Positions 30,201 through 39,080 of a stretch of 64,000 bases of DNA are shown here, piece after piece. Under the pieces are notes generated by a model. That model ran no database searches. It was not told where the DNA came from and saw only the letters and a program-made list of their open reading frames with translations. The stretch comes from Flavobacteriaceae bacterium (GTDB lineage: Bacteria > Bacteroidota > Bacteroidia > Flavobacteriales > Flavobacteriaceae), in the NCBI GenBank assembly GCA_018402135.1, contig JAGYJF010000002.1, positions 186,001-250,000 on the forward strand, in the 5' to 3' direction. Each line of letters begins with the position of its first letter. Within the stretch, counting starts at the first letter, position 1. The translations under genes and the position numbers were made by a program.

Positions 30201-30744
30201 TGACGATAAAGAAAGCGATGAAATTATCGGTAGGTTATTAGAACATTATTACGAAATAAACGAAGGTATAGGCGTTCATAAGTCGCCCCAACTATTCGGT
30301 GCATTTCCAACCGATCCATATTCACATACACCCGCAGGAAAAGGAGCACAGCAACCTGGTATGACTGGCCAAGTAAAAGAAGATATTTTATCACGTATAG
30401 GAGAATTAGGCGTTTTTGTTAAAAACGGTAGCCTATTATTCAATCCTTGTTTACTTAGAGCCAACGAATTTTTGTCAGCGTCAAAAATCTATCACTATCC
30501 CGATGTAAAACATAATTTTAAACAAGTTACGGTTCCTGAAAATGCCTTGGCTTTTAGCTATTGTCAGATTCCAATTGTATACAGATTAAATGATACCGTC
30601 GGTATAACAGTTCATTTAAACAATGATGAAATTTTAACCACTAACTCTTTGCGTTTAGACGTTGATACAAGCGATAAAATTTTCAAAAGAACAAACGAAG
30701 TTAAAAGCTTAACCGTGAACCTAACCAAAGAAATGTTGAAATAG
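27289..30744 (+). CDS. GH149-like beta-1,3-oligoglucan phosphorylase
   Basis: 1151-aa soluble protein with no signal peptide. Its length, the N-terminal beta-sandwich (SDSNHWMFISSNGGLSAGR, residues about 45-65) and the long alpha-helical region with SRRHGDPSRPWNKF, YQGNWRDIFQNWEAL and EHDPWSYIGYWGDHQIIYLLK (about 425-540) match the GH94-related phosphorylase clan. The size and laminarin context fit GH149, which reversibly phosphorolyses beta-1,3-gluco-oligosaccharides to glucose 1-phosphate. The Asp of YQGNWRD or the nearby WGDHQ segment is a candidate for the general acid; I cannot fix it by eye. Sits between the porter and the GH3 gene (one base before the next start codon), so uptake and energy-saving phosphorolysis are coupled in one operon. 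Confidence 0.82.
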   Translation: MIKQTITNQNPNNSISYVELDNEAFYKISDSDAMRPFFMSIVSDSNHWMFISSNGGLSAGRKDSDNALFPYYTDDKITESVETTGSKTIFRIHKNNDIIIWEPFSIRFQGKHNTTRNLYKNLYGNKVVFEEVNHSLGLTYRYQWNSSNDFGFIKKVTLINHSNAECKISFLDGLQNIMPYGVGADLQNQSSNLVDAYKRSELEVNSGLGIFALSAIIVDKAEPSEALKANVVWSLGVESPKYLVSSLQLNDFRKGKDLKQEVDVKAEKGSYFINSNIDLKADETQEWMLVANVNQNHSTIALLSHEIQTNKNLKHEIEADIALGSQRLMLLNGSSDGIQLTADNLRDTRHFANTLFNIMRGGVFDNNYQIEKWDFEQYIAKANKKVARTSEDVLNSLPEEFTLATLKEIGAKSDDKNFRRLCMEYMPLKFSRRHGDPSRPWNKFSINTRNETDGSKILDYQGNWRDIFQNWEALVHAFPEFIESMIHKFLNATTFDGYNPYRVTKDGFDWEVIEEHDPWSYIGYWGDHQIIYLLKFLEFIENHQPGKLESYFSNDMFVYANVPYKIKSYKDILDNPKDTIEFDYDLDLKINTKKQELGSDGSLLRDENLFICKVNFIEKILATVLAKVSNFIPEGGIWLNTQRPEWNDANNALVGNGVSMVTLYYLRRFLNFFDKIVGNSNLEDVLISEELLEFFTKVSKTLQAHEQLLQSEISNADRKTILDGLAEPASIYRTTIYNKAFTGRKNALELKDLKRFIKTTLRYIDHTIDTNKRKDNLYHAYNLMTLSNDKKEVSISYLNEMLEGQVAVLSSGYIKSSDCLNVLDALKNSKLFRPDQYSYLLYPNKELPSFTEKNTIPAEAVKSSELLSKLIKDGNTQIIEKDVNGVFHFNGNFNNSNSLKKALEGLNNPNYKSLIAKESSKLFQIFESVFNHKSFTGRSGTFYGYEGLGSIYWHMVSKLQLAVQECCLRAIDDKESDEIIGRLLEHYYEINEGIGVHKSPQLFGAFPTDPYSHTPAGKGAQQPGMTGQVKEDILSRIGELGVFVKNGSLLFNPCLLRANEFLSASKIYHYPDVKHNFKQVTVPENALAFSYCQIPIVYRLNDTVGITVHLNNDEILTTNSLRLDVDTSDKIFKRTNEVKSLTVNLTKEMLK

Positions 30745-30745
30745 C

Positions 30746-32584
30746 ATGACCTATAAATACAATCATATTGTATTGAAATATCTAATAATATCAACTTTTT
30801 TAGTTGCAAGTTTTTCCTGCAGTCAAAATAAAGTTGCCGCGGTAACGCCGGAACAACTAATTGAACAACGTGTTGATTCTCTTTTAGCGTTAATGACTTT
30901 AGATGAAAAAATAGGGCAAATGTCTCAAATCAGACATTTTGATGACAGTGTTGAAATTGCGATTACCGAAAAATTTATTGGTTCAATTATCCACTCCGAT
31001 GGTCCTGCACCAGGAGAAAATGCAGAAGGTTGGCAGGCTAAGTTTATAACACTTCAAAAGAAAGCCTTATCAACGCGCTTAGGCATTCCACTGCTTTTTG
31101 CAGTAGATGCTGTTCATGGTCAAAACACTTATGAAGGTGCTACCATTTTTCCGCATAATATTGGTTTAGGAGCTAGCGGAAATGCAGCATTGGTTCAAGA
31201 AATCGCGAAAATAACCGCCATCGAATCACAAGCGACTGGATTTAACTGGGTGTTCTCACCTTGTGTAGCTGTTCCATATAATGAAAAGTGGGGACGGGTT
31301 TACGAGGCATTTTCCGAAGACGTTAAGGTAACATCTGCCTTAACTAAAGCTTCAGTTATTGGGCATCAAGGCGAACTCAATCAACGTAATACGGTAATGG
31401 CAACTGCCAAGCATTTCGTTGGTGATGGCGCAACAGATTATGGTGTGGAAGGCGGTGAAACATCCATGAGCATTAAAGAATTAAGCGAACAACTTATGGC
31501 GCCGTACAAAATAGCAGTAGCGTCTGGAATCGGATCTGTGATGGCGTCTTTTAATACGCTTAGTGGTGTCCCGATGCACTCTCATAAAACGTTAATCACG
31601 GATTCTTTAAAAATCGGCATGAATTTTAGTGGTATTGTCGTTTCCGATTGGAAAGGCTATTCAAGATTTGGTGGTAATGCCATTATAAATGCTGGAATTG
31701 ATATGGTGATGGCGGTTGATGGTGATTTAGAAGATTTTCAGACAGGACTTAAACGTGGTATTTCAAAAGATTCGGTTTCTATAAATCGAATTGACGATGC
31801 CGTTAAACGCATTTTGCGTCAAAAGTTCCGTCTTAATTTATTTGAAAATCCATTTCCTGACAGTACATTAATCCCACTAATAGGTTCAGAAAAGCACCGA
31901 AACATCGCAAAACAAGCCGTTAGAGAATCGCTGGTTTTGTTAAAGAATGAAGGCCAAATACTGCCCATTTCAAAGGAATTAAATAAAATAGTCGTGGTAG
32001 GAGAACATGCCAATAATTCAGGCTTGCAGTCTGGTGGTTGGACTATTTCATGGCAAGGTGAAACTGAAAATTACAAAGGTGCCACTACCATTTTAGAAGG
32101 TATTCAAAAACAAACCGATGCCGAGATAGTTTACGATGAAAATGCCTCAGAACAACATCCTGATGCCGATATAGCTATTATTGTAGTTGGCGAAACGCCC
32201 TATGCTGAATTCTTTGGAGACATTGGCGGCGAAATGGATAGATACCAGTTAACGCTTACCGAATCACATCAAAATTATATCAAGCATTATAAAAAGCAGG
32301 GTGTAACAATCGTGGTTATTTTAATATCGGGAAGACCCTTAGTAACAACCGAGCAAATTGAAATGAGCGATGCCTTTGTAGCCTCTTGGCTGCCGGGTTC
32401 TGAAGGTGATGGCATTGCAGAAGTATTGTTTGGAAATTATAATTTTAAAGGAAAGTTACCGCATTCATGGCCAAAATCTGTTGACGATTTCAATGGTAAA
32501 TACGGTCCGAATTTTTGGGACGATACTATAAAACCTTTGTATGAATTTGGATATGGATTAAAATACGAGGAAACTAATTTTTAA
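30746..32584 (+). CDS. GH3 beta-glucosidase, lipoprotein
   Basis: 612-aa enzyme with a lipoprotein-type signal (FSCSQN, Cys about 27), so it is tethered in the periplasm or at the outer membrane. The two-domain GH3 core is complete: (alpha/beta)8 domain about 45-385 with KHFVGDGATDYG and the nucleophile D301 in VVSDWKGYS, then the alpha/beta sandwich about 395-612 (RESLVLLKNEGQILPIS, SQSGGWTISWQG-like LQSGGWTISWQG, ending LYEFGYGLKY). It lacks the FN3-like C-terminal domain of many BglX proteins. It probably removes single glucose residues from non-reducing ends of laminari-oligosaccharides. One base separates it from the GH149 stop, so the two are tightly coupled. Confidence 0.9.
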   Translation: MTYKYNHIVLKYLIISTFLVASFSCSQNKVAAVTPEQLIEQRVDSLLALMTLDEKIGQMSQIRHFDDSVEIAITEKFIGSIIHSDGPAPGENAEGWQAKFITLQKKALSTRLGIPLLFAVDAVHGQNTYEGATIFPHNIGLGASGNAALVQEIAKITAIESQATGFNWVFSPCVAVPYNEKWGRVYEAFSEDVKVTSALTKASVIGHQGELNQRNTVMATAKHFVGDGATDYGVEGGETSMSIKELSEQLMAPYKIAVASGIGSVMASFNTLSGVPMHSHKTLITDSLKIGMNFSGIVVSDWKGYSRFGGNAIINAGIDMVMAVDGDLEDFQTGLKRGISKDSVSINRIDDAVKRILRQKFRLNLFENPFPDSTLIPLIGSEKHRNIAKQAVRESLVLLKNEGQILPISKELNKIVVVGEHANNSGLQSGGWTISWQGETENYKGATTILEGIQKQTDAEIVYDENASEQHPDADIAIIVVGETPYAEFFGDIGGEMDRYQLTLTESHQNYIKHYKKQGVTIVVILISGRPLVTTEQIEMSDAFVASWLPGSEGDGIAEVLFGNYNFKGKLPHSWPKSVDDFNGKYGPNFWDDTIKPLYEFGYGLKYEETNF

Positions 32585-32620
32585 TAAGTCTGACAATTGT
32601 TAATCTAAAAAATAGAACAC

Positions 32621-33913
32621 ATGCAAGCAAACTTAAAAACCAGTCTTTTCTTTTTCGCACTCTTATTAGTTTTAGGCTGCGATGAGAAGCCAAAAAAGAA
32701 CATTAAAGAGGAAATACCAATGGACCAAACCAGTCTCACTGCAAAAGATATTTTAGGAAACTCCAAATACACAGCAGTTTCATACGGTGGTTATCGCGCG
32801 AATAGTAGAGATGTGCAGCCAACGATTGCTGAGCTAAAAGATGATATGAAAATTCTTTCAGCTATGGGCATTAAAGTTTTGCGAACCTACAACGTACAGT
32901 TGCCACATGCTGGCAATGTTTTAAAAGCCATCACAGAATTAAAACAAGAAGACAAAAACTTTGAGATGTATGTGATGCTTGGTGCTTGGATAGACTGCAA
33001 AAACGCTTGGACCGAACAAGAACCAGATCACAATATAGAAAGTGAGGCCAACGCCGCTGAGATTGATAGGGCAGTGGCATTGGCAAACCAATATCCAGAT
33101 ATTGTTAAGGTTATAGCAGTTGGTAACGAGGCTATGGTGCGTTGGGCAGCCAGTTATTATGTGCAACCAGAAGTGATTCTAAAATGGGTGACACACTTGC
33201 AGAATTTAAAATCTGAAGGTAAATTATCTAAGGATTTATGGATTACGAGTTCCGACGATTTTTCATCTTGGGGTGGTGGCGACAGTAGTTATCATACCGA
33301 AGATTTAGAGAAATTGGCAAATGCGGTAGATTATATTTCTATGCATACATATCCTTATCATAACACACATTACAATCCACAATTTTGGGGTGTTCCTAAA
33401 AGTGAAAATAAATTAACCGACCAAGAAAAAATAGACAAGGCCTTACTGCGCGCTTTAAAGTTCGCGCAAACCCAATTCGACAGCGTTTCCAATTACATGA
33501 AAAGCATTGGAGTAAACAAACCTATTCACATTGGCGAAACGGGATGGGCGTCTGTATCCGATGGTTATTATGGTCCTAAAGGTTCAAAAGCAACCGATGA
33601 GTACAAATTGGGGGTTTACCATAAATTGATGCGTGAATGGACTGATGCAAAAGGAATCTCATGCTTTTATTTTGAAGCCTTTAATGAGCCGTGGAAAGAC
33701 GCTGGAAATGTATCAGGTTCTGAAAATCACTTCGGATTGTTTACCGTTGATGGAAAAGCCAAGTATGCGCTTTGGGATTTGGTGGACAGTGGTGTTTTTA
33801 ATGGGCTTACCAGAAATGGAAACCCCATTACTAAAACATACGAAGGTAATTTAGAGAACTTAATGTTAGATGTTTTAGTACCACCTAAATCATCTGAAAT
33901 AAAAGCACCTTAG
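32621..33913 (+). CDS. GH17 beta-1,3-glucan hydrolase, lipoprotein
   Basis: 430-aa lipoprotein, lipobox LVLGC (Cys about 20). GH17 (alpha/beta)8 fold over about 45-400: AVSYGGYRAN at strand 1, GIKVLRTYN, acid/base E170 in AVGNEAMVRW, YISMHTYPY, nucleophile E306 in IGETGWAS, and CFYFEAFNEPWK near the end. GH17 enzymes cut beta-1,3-glucans by retention, and marine Flavobacteriia laminarin loci usually carry one with endo activity. The lipid anchor places it outside the cytosol, unlike the two other GH17 enzymes in this operon. A C-terminal tail of about 30 residues after the barrel is not assigned. Confidence 0.9.
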   Translation: MQANLKTSLFFFALLLVLGCDEKPKKNIKEEIPMDQTSLTAKDILGNSKYTAVSYGGYRANSRDVQPTIAELKDDMKILSAMGIKVLRTYNVQLPHAGNVLKAITELKQEDKNFEMYVMLGAWIDCKNAWTEQEPDHNIESEANAAEIDRAVALANQYPDIVKVIAVGNEAMVRWAASYYVQPEVILKWVTHLQNLKSEGKLSKDLWITSSDDFSSWGGGDSSYHTEDLEKLANAVDYISMHTYPYHNTHYNPQFWGVPKSENKLTDQEKIDKALLRALKFAQTQFDSVSNYMKSIGVNKPIHIGETGWASVSDGYYGPKGSKATDEYKLGVYHKLMREWTDAKGISCFYFEAFNEPWKDAGNVSGSENHFGLFTVDGKAKYALWDLVDSGVFNGLTRNGNPITKTYEGNLENLMLDVLVPPKSSEIKAP

Positions 33914-33928
33914 TAAAATAGATTCAAT

Positions 33929-35425
33929 ATGAAATTATTTAGGGATATCATAATAACACTTATAGCAGTTTCGATGTTCAGTTGCAACGACAAACCAGAA
34001 GAATTAAAAGTTGAAGTTTTTGAAACTTCCAAATCAGGTAATAAATTTGCGAGTATTGAGCCTTCTGAAAGTTTAAATTACGATGCTATTATTGCGTTAA
34101 ACCCAGAACAAAACTTCCAAACTTTAACAGGAATAGGTGGTTCATTTACAGAATCTTCAGCTTATTTACTTAATCAGTTAAGTGAGGCTAATAGACATAA
34201 AATAATTGAAGCCTATTTTGGCGATGATGGTGCTAAATATTCGCTAACACGAACCCACATGAACTCATGCGATTTTTCGCTGTCAAACTATTCTTATGCA
34301 CCTATTGAAGGCGATATAAATCTTGAAAATTTCAGTATTGATGAAGATAAAGATGATATCATTCCAATGATTAAAGATGCTATGAAAGTATCTTCTGAAG
34401 GATTTAATATAATGGCTTCACCTTGGACCGCTCCACCATGGATGAAGGATAATAAAGATTGGCGTGGTGGTAAATTATTACCAGAATACAATCAAACTTG
34501 GGCTTTGTTCTTTTCTAAATATTTAGAAGCCTATAAAAACGAAGGCATAAACATCTGGGGTATTACGGTTGAAAATGAACCTTTAGGAAACGACAATAAT
34601 TGGGAAAGCATGCACTTTACCGCTGAAGAAATGACCGATTTTGTGGAGCAATATCTAGGTCCGCAGTTGCGTAAAACAAATCCAGAAGTCAAAATATTGG
34701 GTTACGATCAAAACCGTGGCGACGAACTAAAACATTGGGTAGATACCATGTTTAGAAACGAAAGCAGTAGTCAATATTTTGACGGCACAGCTGTACACTG
34801 GTATGCCAGTACATACGATTATTTCCCTGAGTCCTTACAATACGCACATGAAAAATCGGGTGGCAAATATTTAATTCAATCGGAAGGATGCATTGATGCT
34901 GAAGTACCGGTTTGGAAAAACGACGACTGGTATTGGGAAAAGGAAGCTACCGACTGGGGTTGGACTTGGGCAAGAGAAGAAGATAAATATTTGCATCCGA
35001 AATATGCGCCTGTTACCCGTTACGCCAACGATATGATTGGCTGTTTTAATAATTGGGTAGATGGTTGGGTAGACTGGAATATGGTTTTAGATAAACAAGG
35101 CGGTCCCAACTGGTTTAAAAATTGGTGTGTGGCCCCGGTGATTGTCGATCCCGATACCGATGAAGTATATTTTACACCATTGTATAATGTAATGAAACAC
35201 TTTAGTAAATATTTACGTCCAGGAGCCAAACGTATTGCTTTTGAAGTTTCTGATGAAGACCTGAAAGTTACAGCATTCCAAAATTCTGACAATTCTATAG
35301 TAGTAATTTTATTTAATGAATTCGAAACTCCAAAAAATTTTAAAATCAACTTAGGGAGTCAATCAACATCAGTTATGATTAATTCACAAGCATTACAAAC
35401 AGTTCTTATAAAAAACAATGAGTAA
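33929..35425 (+). CDS. GH30 beta-1,6-glucosidase/glucanase (laminarin debranching), lipoprotein
   Basis: 498-aa lipoprotein, lipobox SMFSC (Cys about 19). The GH30 fold is complete: FQTLTGIGGSFTESSAYLL at the start of the barrel, RTHMNSCDFSLSNYSY, ASPWTAPPWMKDN, acid/base E217 in TVENEPLG, nucleophile E319 in LIQSEGCID, WVDGWVDWNMVLD, and the C-terminal beta-sandwich with FSKYLRPGAKRI. This pattern is of the GH30_1 type. In laminarin loci of marine Flavobacteriia, the GH30 enzyme removes beta-1,6-linked glucose side chains so that GH17 and GH16 enzymes can reach the main chain. I infer the same role here. Starts 15 bases after the GH17 stop and is followed after 23 bases by a symporter gene. 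Confidence 0.92.
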   Translation: MKLFRDIIITLIAVSMFSCNDKPEELKVEVFETSKSGNKFASIEPSESLNYDAIIALNPEQNFQTLTGIGGSFTESSAYLLNQLSEANRHKIIEAYFGDDGAKYSLTRTHMNSCDFSLSNYSYAPIEGDINLENFSIDEDKDDIIPMIKDAMKVSSEGFNIMASPWTAPPWMKDNKDWRGGKLLPEYNQTWALFFSKYLEAYKNEGINIWGITVENEPLGNDNNWESMHFTAEEMTDFVEQYLGPQLRKTNPEVKILGYDQNRGDELKHWVDTMFRNESSSQYFDGTAVHWYASTYDYFPESLQYAHEKSGGKYLIQSEGCIDAEVPVWKNDDWYWEKEATDWGWTWAREEDKYLHPKYAPVTRYANDMIGCFNNWVDGWVDWNMVLDKQGGPNWFKNWCVAPVIVDPDTDEVYFTPLYNVMKHFSKYLRPGAKRIAFEVSDEDLKVTAFQNSDNSIVVILFNEFETPKNFKINLGSQSTSVMINSQALQTVLIKNNE

Positions 35426-35448
35426 ACAAATAATTAAAACAATAATTT

Positions 35449-36879
35449 ATGGCTAAACACATCACACCTGAAAAAGACAAGGTACCGTTTTTACAAAAAT
35501 CGGCCTTTGGTGCTGGGCATTTGGTACTTAATTTGCTGCCTGGTTCTCTAGGCGTTTTCATGTTCTTTTTGCTAACCGCTTTTGGAATGGATCCTTTCTT
35601 GGCAGGTTTACTTGGTGGTTTACCAAGAATATTCGATGCAATAACAGATCCTATTATGGGATTTATTTCAGATAATACCACATCTAAATGGGGTAGAAGA
35701 CGTCCTTATATTTTTGTCGGTGCTATTTTAAGTGGTTTATTCTTTGCGCTGTTGTGGCAATTAGACGAAAACAACTCTCAGTCCTTTAACTTTTGGTATT
35801 TTTTAATCATGTCTATGGTATTTCTTATAGGTAATACTATGTACGCCACACCTTTGGTGGGACTTGGTTATGAAATGACATCAGACTATAACGAGCGCAC
35901 GCGCCTCATGGCATTTTCTCAAACTATTGGACAAGTAGCTTGGATGATAGTACCTTGGTTTTGGGTTATTATTGCAGACCCTGAACTATTCGAAAATCAA
36001 GCCGTCGGGGTTAGACGTTTATCCTTATATGTAGCCGCTATTTGTGCCATATTAGGTGTGCTACCTGCATTTTTCTGTAAAGGTATTGACTCTTCTAATA
36101 TGCAAAACAGGAAAGAAATCTCAATGAAAACATTGTTTTCGAATGTAAAAGACCTGTTTAAAGGAATGGCCCAAGTTTTTCAAAATAAACCCTTTGTTAA
36201 GCTATGCGCCGCAACATTTTTAGTATTTAACGGCTTTCAAATGGTAGCGTCATTTAGCTTTTTTATTATTGTTTTTTACATGTTCAATGGTGATTATGGA
36301 GACGCAGGAACTTGGCCTGCATGGTTTTCAACAGTTTCGGCAATTGTTACTGCTTTTTTGGTAATTCCTATTATATCTTACATGGCCGAAAAAGTTGGAA
36401 AAAGAAGAGCCTTTGTATATTCTACAGCAATATCTATTGTTGGCTATATTTTAAAATGGTGGGCTTTCGACCCCGAAAACCCATGGCTATTGTTTATGCC
36501 CATACCATTCATGGCCTTCGGAATTGGTGGTTTATTTACTTTAATGATGAGTATGACTGCCGATGTATGTGATTTAGATGAATTAAAAAACGGAATGCCT
36601 AGAAAAGAAGGCACCTTTGGAGCCATTTATTGGTGGATGGTGAAGTTAGGCCAAGCGCTGGCATTGGTACTTGGAGGCTTAGTTTTAAAAGTGGTAGGTT
36701 TTATACCAGACGCGGCCACACAATCAATGGATACCATGACCAATTTAAGAATTGCCGATATCATTATTCCATCTGTTACAGCAGCCATCGCCATAGCTGT
36801 GATGTGGTCTTATAGCTTAAATGAAAGAAAAGCGCGGAAAATTAAAGAAGAACTAGTAAAAAGAAGAGGTGAATTATAA
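35449..36879 (+). CDS. GPH-family cation:glycoside symporter (MelB-like)
   Basis: 476-aa inner-membrane protein with about 12 helices. It carries features of the glycoside-pentoside-hexuronide family: FGAGHLVLNLLPGSLGVFM in helix 1, DAITDPIMGFISDNTTSKWGRRRPYI (the Asp residues correspond to the MelB cation site and the loop 2-3 motif), DYNERTRLMAFSQ, and the C-terminal half GMPRKEGTFGAIYWWMVKLGQAL. Such proteins take up glycosides with sodium or protons. It is the second porter of this operon, so uptake of a laminarin breakdown product other than that carried by the sugar porter (for example longer or beta-1,6-linked oligosaccharides) is plausible but not shown. Confidence 0.88.
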   Translation: MAKHITPEKDKVPFLQKSAFGAGHLVLNLLPGSLGVFMFFLLTAFGMDPFLAGLLGGLPRIFDAITDPIMGFISDNTTSKWGRRRPYIFVGAILSGLFFALLWQLDENNSQSFNFWYFLIMSMVFLIGNTMYATPLVGLGYEMTSDYNERTRLMAFSQTIGQVAWMIVPWFWVIIADPELFENQAVGVRRLSLYVAAICAILGVLPAFFCKGIDSSNMQNRKEISMKTLFSNVKDLFKGMAQVFQNKPFVKLCAATFLVFNGFQMVASFSFFIIVFYMFNGDYGDAGTWPAWFSTVSAIVTAFLVIPIISYMAEKVGKRRAFVYSTAISIVGYILKWWAFDPENPWLLFMPIPFMAFGIGGLFTLMMSMTADVCDLDELKNGMPRKEGTFGAIYWWMVKLGQALALVLGGLVLKVVGFIPDAATQSMDTMTNLRIADIIIPSVTAAIAIAVMWSYSLNERKARKIKEELVKRRGEL

Positions 36880-36899
36880 ATCTTAAAAAAACAATTAAT

Positions 36900-37808
36900 A
36901 TGTCCTATAGAGGTGAACACAGTTTATTGCAAGACTACACGCATTTCGCTGAAAGTGTTGGTTTTGATTTTGCTGATCTTACAGCAGACGATTTAAAAAA
37001 ATTATGGCGGGAAACGCTAAACAAGGGAATGCACGGTTTGTGCTTTAGTATGTATGAAGACGGGCAAGGTCCGGGCGACATCATCACCTCTAAGCAAGTT
37101 GAGCGCAGAATTCAAATTATTAAGCCTTATACCAAATGGGTACGTTCATTTTCGTGTATTGAAGGTAATGAGAATGTACCGCGTATTGCACATCGCCATG
37201 GCTTAAAAACATTAGTGGGTGCATGGTTGGGTCACGACTTAGAGTTAAACGAACAAGAAATTGAAAACCTCATCAAATTGGGTAAAGAAGGCTGTGTTGA
37301 TATTGCAGCTGTTGGCAATGAAGTGATGTACCGAGGTGATTTAACCGAAGACCAATTATTAGATTACATGAGACGCGTAAAAGAAGCTTTACCGCATATT
37401 CCTATGGGATACGTAGATGCCTATTACGAGTTTTCACATCGTCCGAGAATAACAGAGCTTTGTGATGTAATTTTAAGTAACTGTTACCCTTATTGGGAAG
37501 GATGTCCAGTTGAATATTCGCTTAACCACATGCAGGAAATGTTCGGACAAGCTGTTGATGCTGGTCAGGGTAAAAAAGTTATTATTACGGAAACTGGTTG
37601 GCCAAGTAAAGGAGAATCTTTAAAAGGTGCCGTACCTTCTGAAGAAAACGCTATGAAGTATTTTATCAATTCACAAGTTTGGTCTGCCAAAGCTGGAATA
37701 GAGATGTTTTATTTTTCATCATTTGACGAATCTTGGAAAGTAGGAGCCGAAGGCGATGTTGGCGCTTACTGGGGTTTATGGGATAAAAACGAACAACTAA
37801 AATTTTAA
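36900..37808 (+). CDS. GH17-family hydrolase, no signal peptide (probably cytosolic)
   Basis: 302-aa protein starting MSYRGEHSLLQDY, with no signal sequence. GH17 core: GLCFSMYEDGQGPGD near residue 45, acid/base E141 in AVGNEVMYRG, LSNCYPYWEG, nucleophile E231 in IITETGWPSKGE, and FYFSSFDESWK near the end. Residues identical in position to the lipoprotein GH17 upstream support retention of activity. The extra N-terminal helical part (about 1-35) is unlike the other two copies. In the cytosol it could trim imported oligosaccharides for GH149, or act as a transglycosylase; both are inference. Separated by 20 bases from the symporter and 13 bases from the third GH17. Confidence 0.85.
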   Translation: MSYRGEHSLLQDYTHFAESVGFDFADLTADDLKKLWRETLNKGMHGLCFSMYEDGQGPGDIITSKQVERRIQIIKPYTKWVRSFSCIEGNENVPRIAHRHGLKTLVGAWLGHDLELNEQEIENLIKLGKEGCVDIAAVGNEVMYRGDLTEDQLLDYMRRVKEALPHIPMGYVDAYYEFSHRPRITELCDVILSNCYPYWEGCPVEYSLNHMQEMFGQAVDAGQGKKVIITETGWPSKGESLKGAVPSEENAMKYFINSQVWSAKAGIEMFYFSSFDESWKVGAEGDVGAYWGLWDKNEQLKF

Positions 37809-37821
37809 TCTAAAATTGCCT

Positions 37822-38757
37822 ATGAAATATACAGAAGCACTCAACATCCAAGCAGGCCTGGCCGTTTGTTATTCCGGTTTTAGAGACGGACAACAACCTG
37901 GCGGACCCTTTCCTACTTATGAACAGGTAAAAGAAGATTTATTAATATTAAGCCAAAACTGGAAATATCTAAGGTTATACGATTGCGATCCACATGCCGA
38001 AACAGTCTTAGAAGTTATACAAAATGAAGGTTTAGATCTTAAAGTTATGCAAGGCGTTTACATCAACGCCGAAATGAATAATTTTGGCTGCCCATGGGGT
38101 GGTGGCGTGTTTTCTGAAGAAGAACTCGCTTTTAATAAGTCCAGAAATGAATTAATGGTGCAAAAGCTCATCAAACTGGCCAATCAATATCCCGACATTA
38201 TTTGTTGTACTTCGGCGGGTAATGAAGCTTGTGTAGATTGGACCGATCATTACGTATCGGTTGACAGGGTGATAGAATTTGTAAAGGACATCAAAGCCAA
38301 TACAGCACAGCCGGTTACGTTTTGCGAAAATTATGTGCCTTGGTATAATAAGTTAAAACCATTGGCCGAAATTGTAGATTTTATTTCTATCCATACCTAT
38401 CCGGTTTGGGAACATAAACACATTCATGAGGCTTTAGAATACACCAAACAAAACTATTACTCGGTAGCAGCGTTATACCCTGATAAGCCAGTGGTCATTA
38501 CAGAAGCTGGTTGGGCTACCAACGCCAATGGCAAAGGTATAGACCCAAACAATGTAAGCGAAGAATTACAGACCGTGTATTACAACGATTTGGTAAACTG
38601 GTGCCAAGAAGATGATATTTTATGTTTTGTATTTGAAGCTTTTGATGAACCCTGGAAAGGCTCACCTGATATTCTTGAACCAGAAAAACACTGGGGTTTA
38701 TTTTACGAAAACCGGCAGCCAAAGTTGGTGATGCAACATCAACACAGCAAGTATTAA
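37822..38757 (+). CDS. GH17-family hydrolase, no signal peptide (probably cytosolic)
   Basis: 311-aa protein. I chose ATG 37822 (MKYTEALNIQ) over the TTG two codons earlier. No signal peptide. GH17 core: LAVCYSGFRDGQQPGG, WKYLRLYDCDPHAETV, acid/base E135 in SAGNEACVDW, ISIHTYPVWE, nucleophile E228 in VITEAGWATN, FVFEAFDEPWKG and HWGLFYENRQPK. It is closer in pattern to the lipoprotein GH17 at 32.6 kb than to its neighbour at 36.9 kb, so the operon holds at least two GH17 lineages. Last gene of the third block. A short hairpin without a T-run follows near 38783-38804. Confidence 0.87.
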   Translation: MKYTEALNIQAGLAVCYSGFRDGQQPGGPFPTYEQVKEDLLILSQNWKYLRLYDCDPHAETVLEVIQNEGLDLKVMQGVYINAEMNNFGCPWGGGVFSEEELAFNKSRNELMVQKLIKLANQYPDIICCTSAGNEACVDWTDHYVSVDRVIEFVKDIKANTAQPVTFCENYVPWYNKLKPLAEIVDFISIHTYPVWEHKHIHEALEYTKQNYYSVAALYPDKPVVITEAGWATNANGKGIDPNNVSEELQTVYYNDLVNWCQEDDILCFVFEAFDEPWKGSPDILEPEKHWGLFYENRQPKLVMQHQHSKY

Positions 38758-39080
38758 GTTATTCAAATTTTGGGAAAACACCTGGTAACTCCTTTTATGG
38801 TTACCTGAATATGTTTAGCACCAGTAAAATTAAAATACAACAAATGTTAACGACAACATAACATTACCACAACATCCCTATAAATAACTACTTATTAAAC
38901 CAAATTAAATCTGACGTATTCTAGATTAAAAATATTGACAATTAGCTATTTATGTATATTCACAATAAAAAAACTGTTTTTTTTGTTTTGTATGCTTTTT
39001 GTAGCGGTTGGGTTTTCCAAATCTAAAGACATTATGCTTAACTTCCAACAATTCAAATTTTAACAATTAAACTAATTTTT
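38758..39080. other. Intergenic region after the third laminarin operon
   Basis: 323 bases with no gene. A hairpin formed by GGTAAC and GTTACC near 38783-38804 could end transcription, but it has no T-run. The rest is AT-rich and should carry the promoter for the secreted protein at 39081; no operator for the LacI regulator was convincing. Confidence 0.4.

Noticed and set aside
38783..38804. Terminator after the third GH17 gene
   Set aside because: A GGTAAC/GTTACC hairpin exists but no T-run follows, so it is mentioned only under the intergenic entry.
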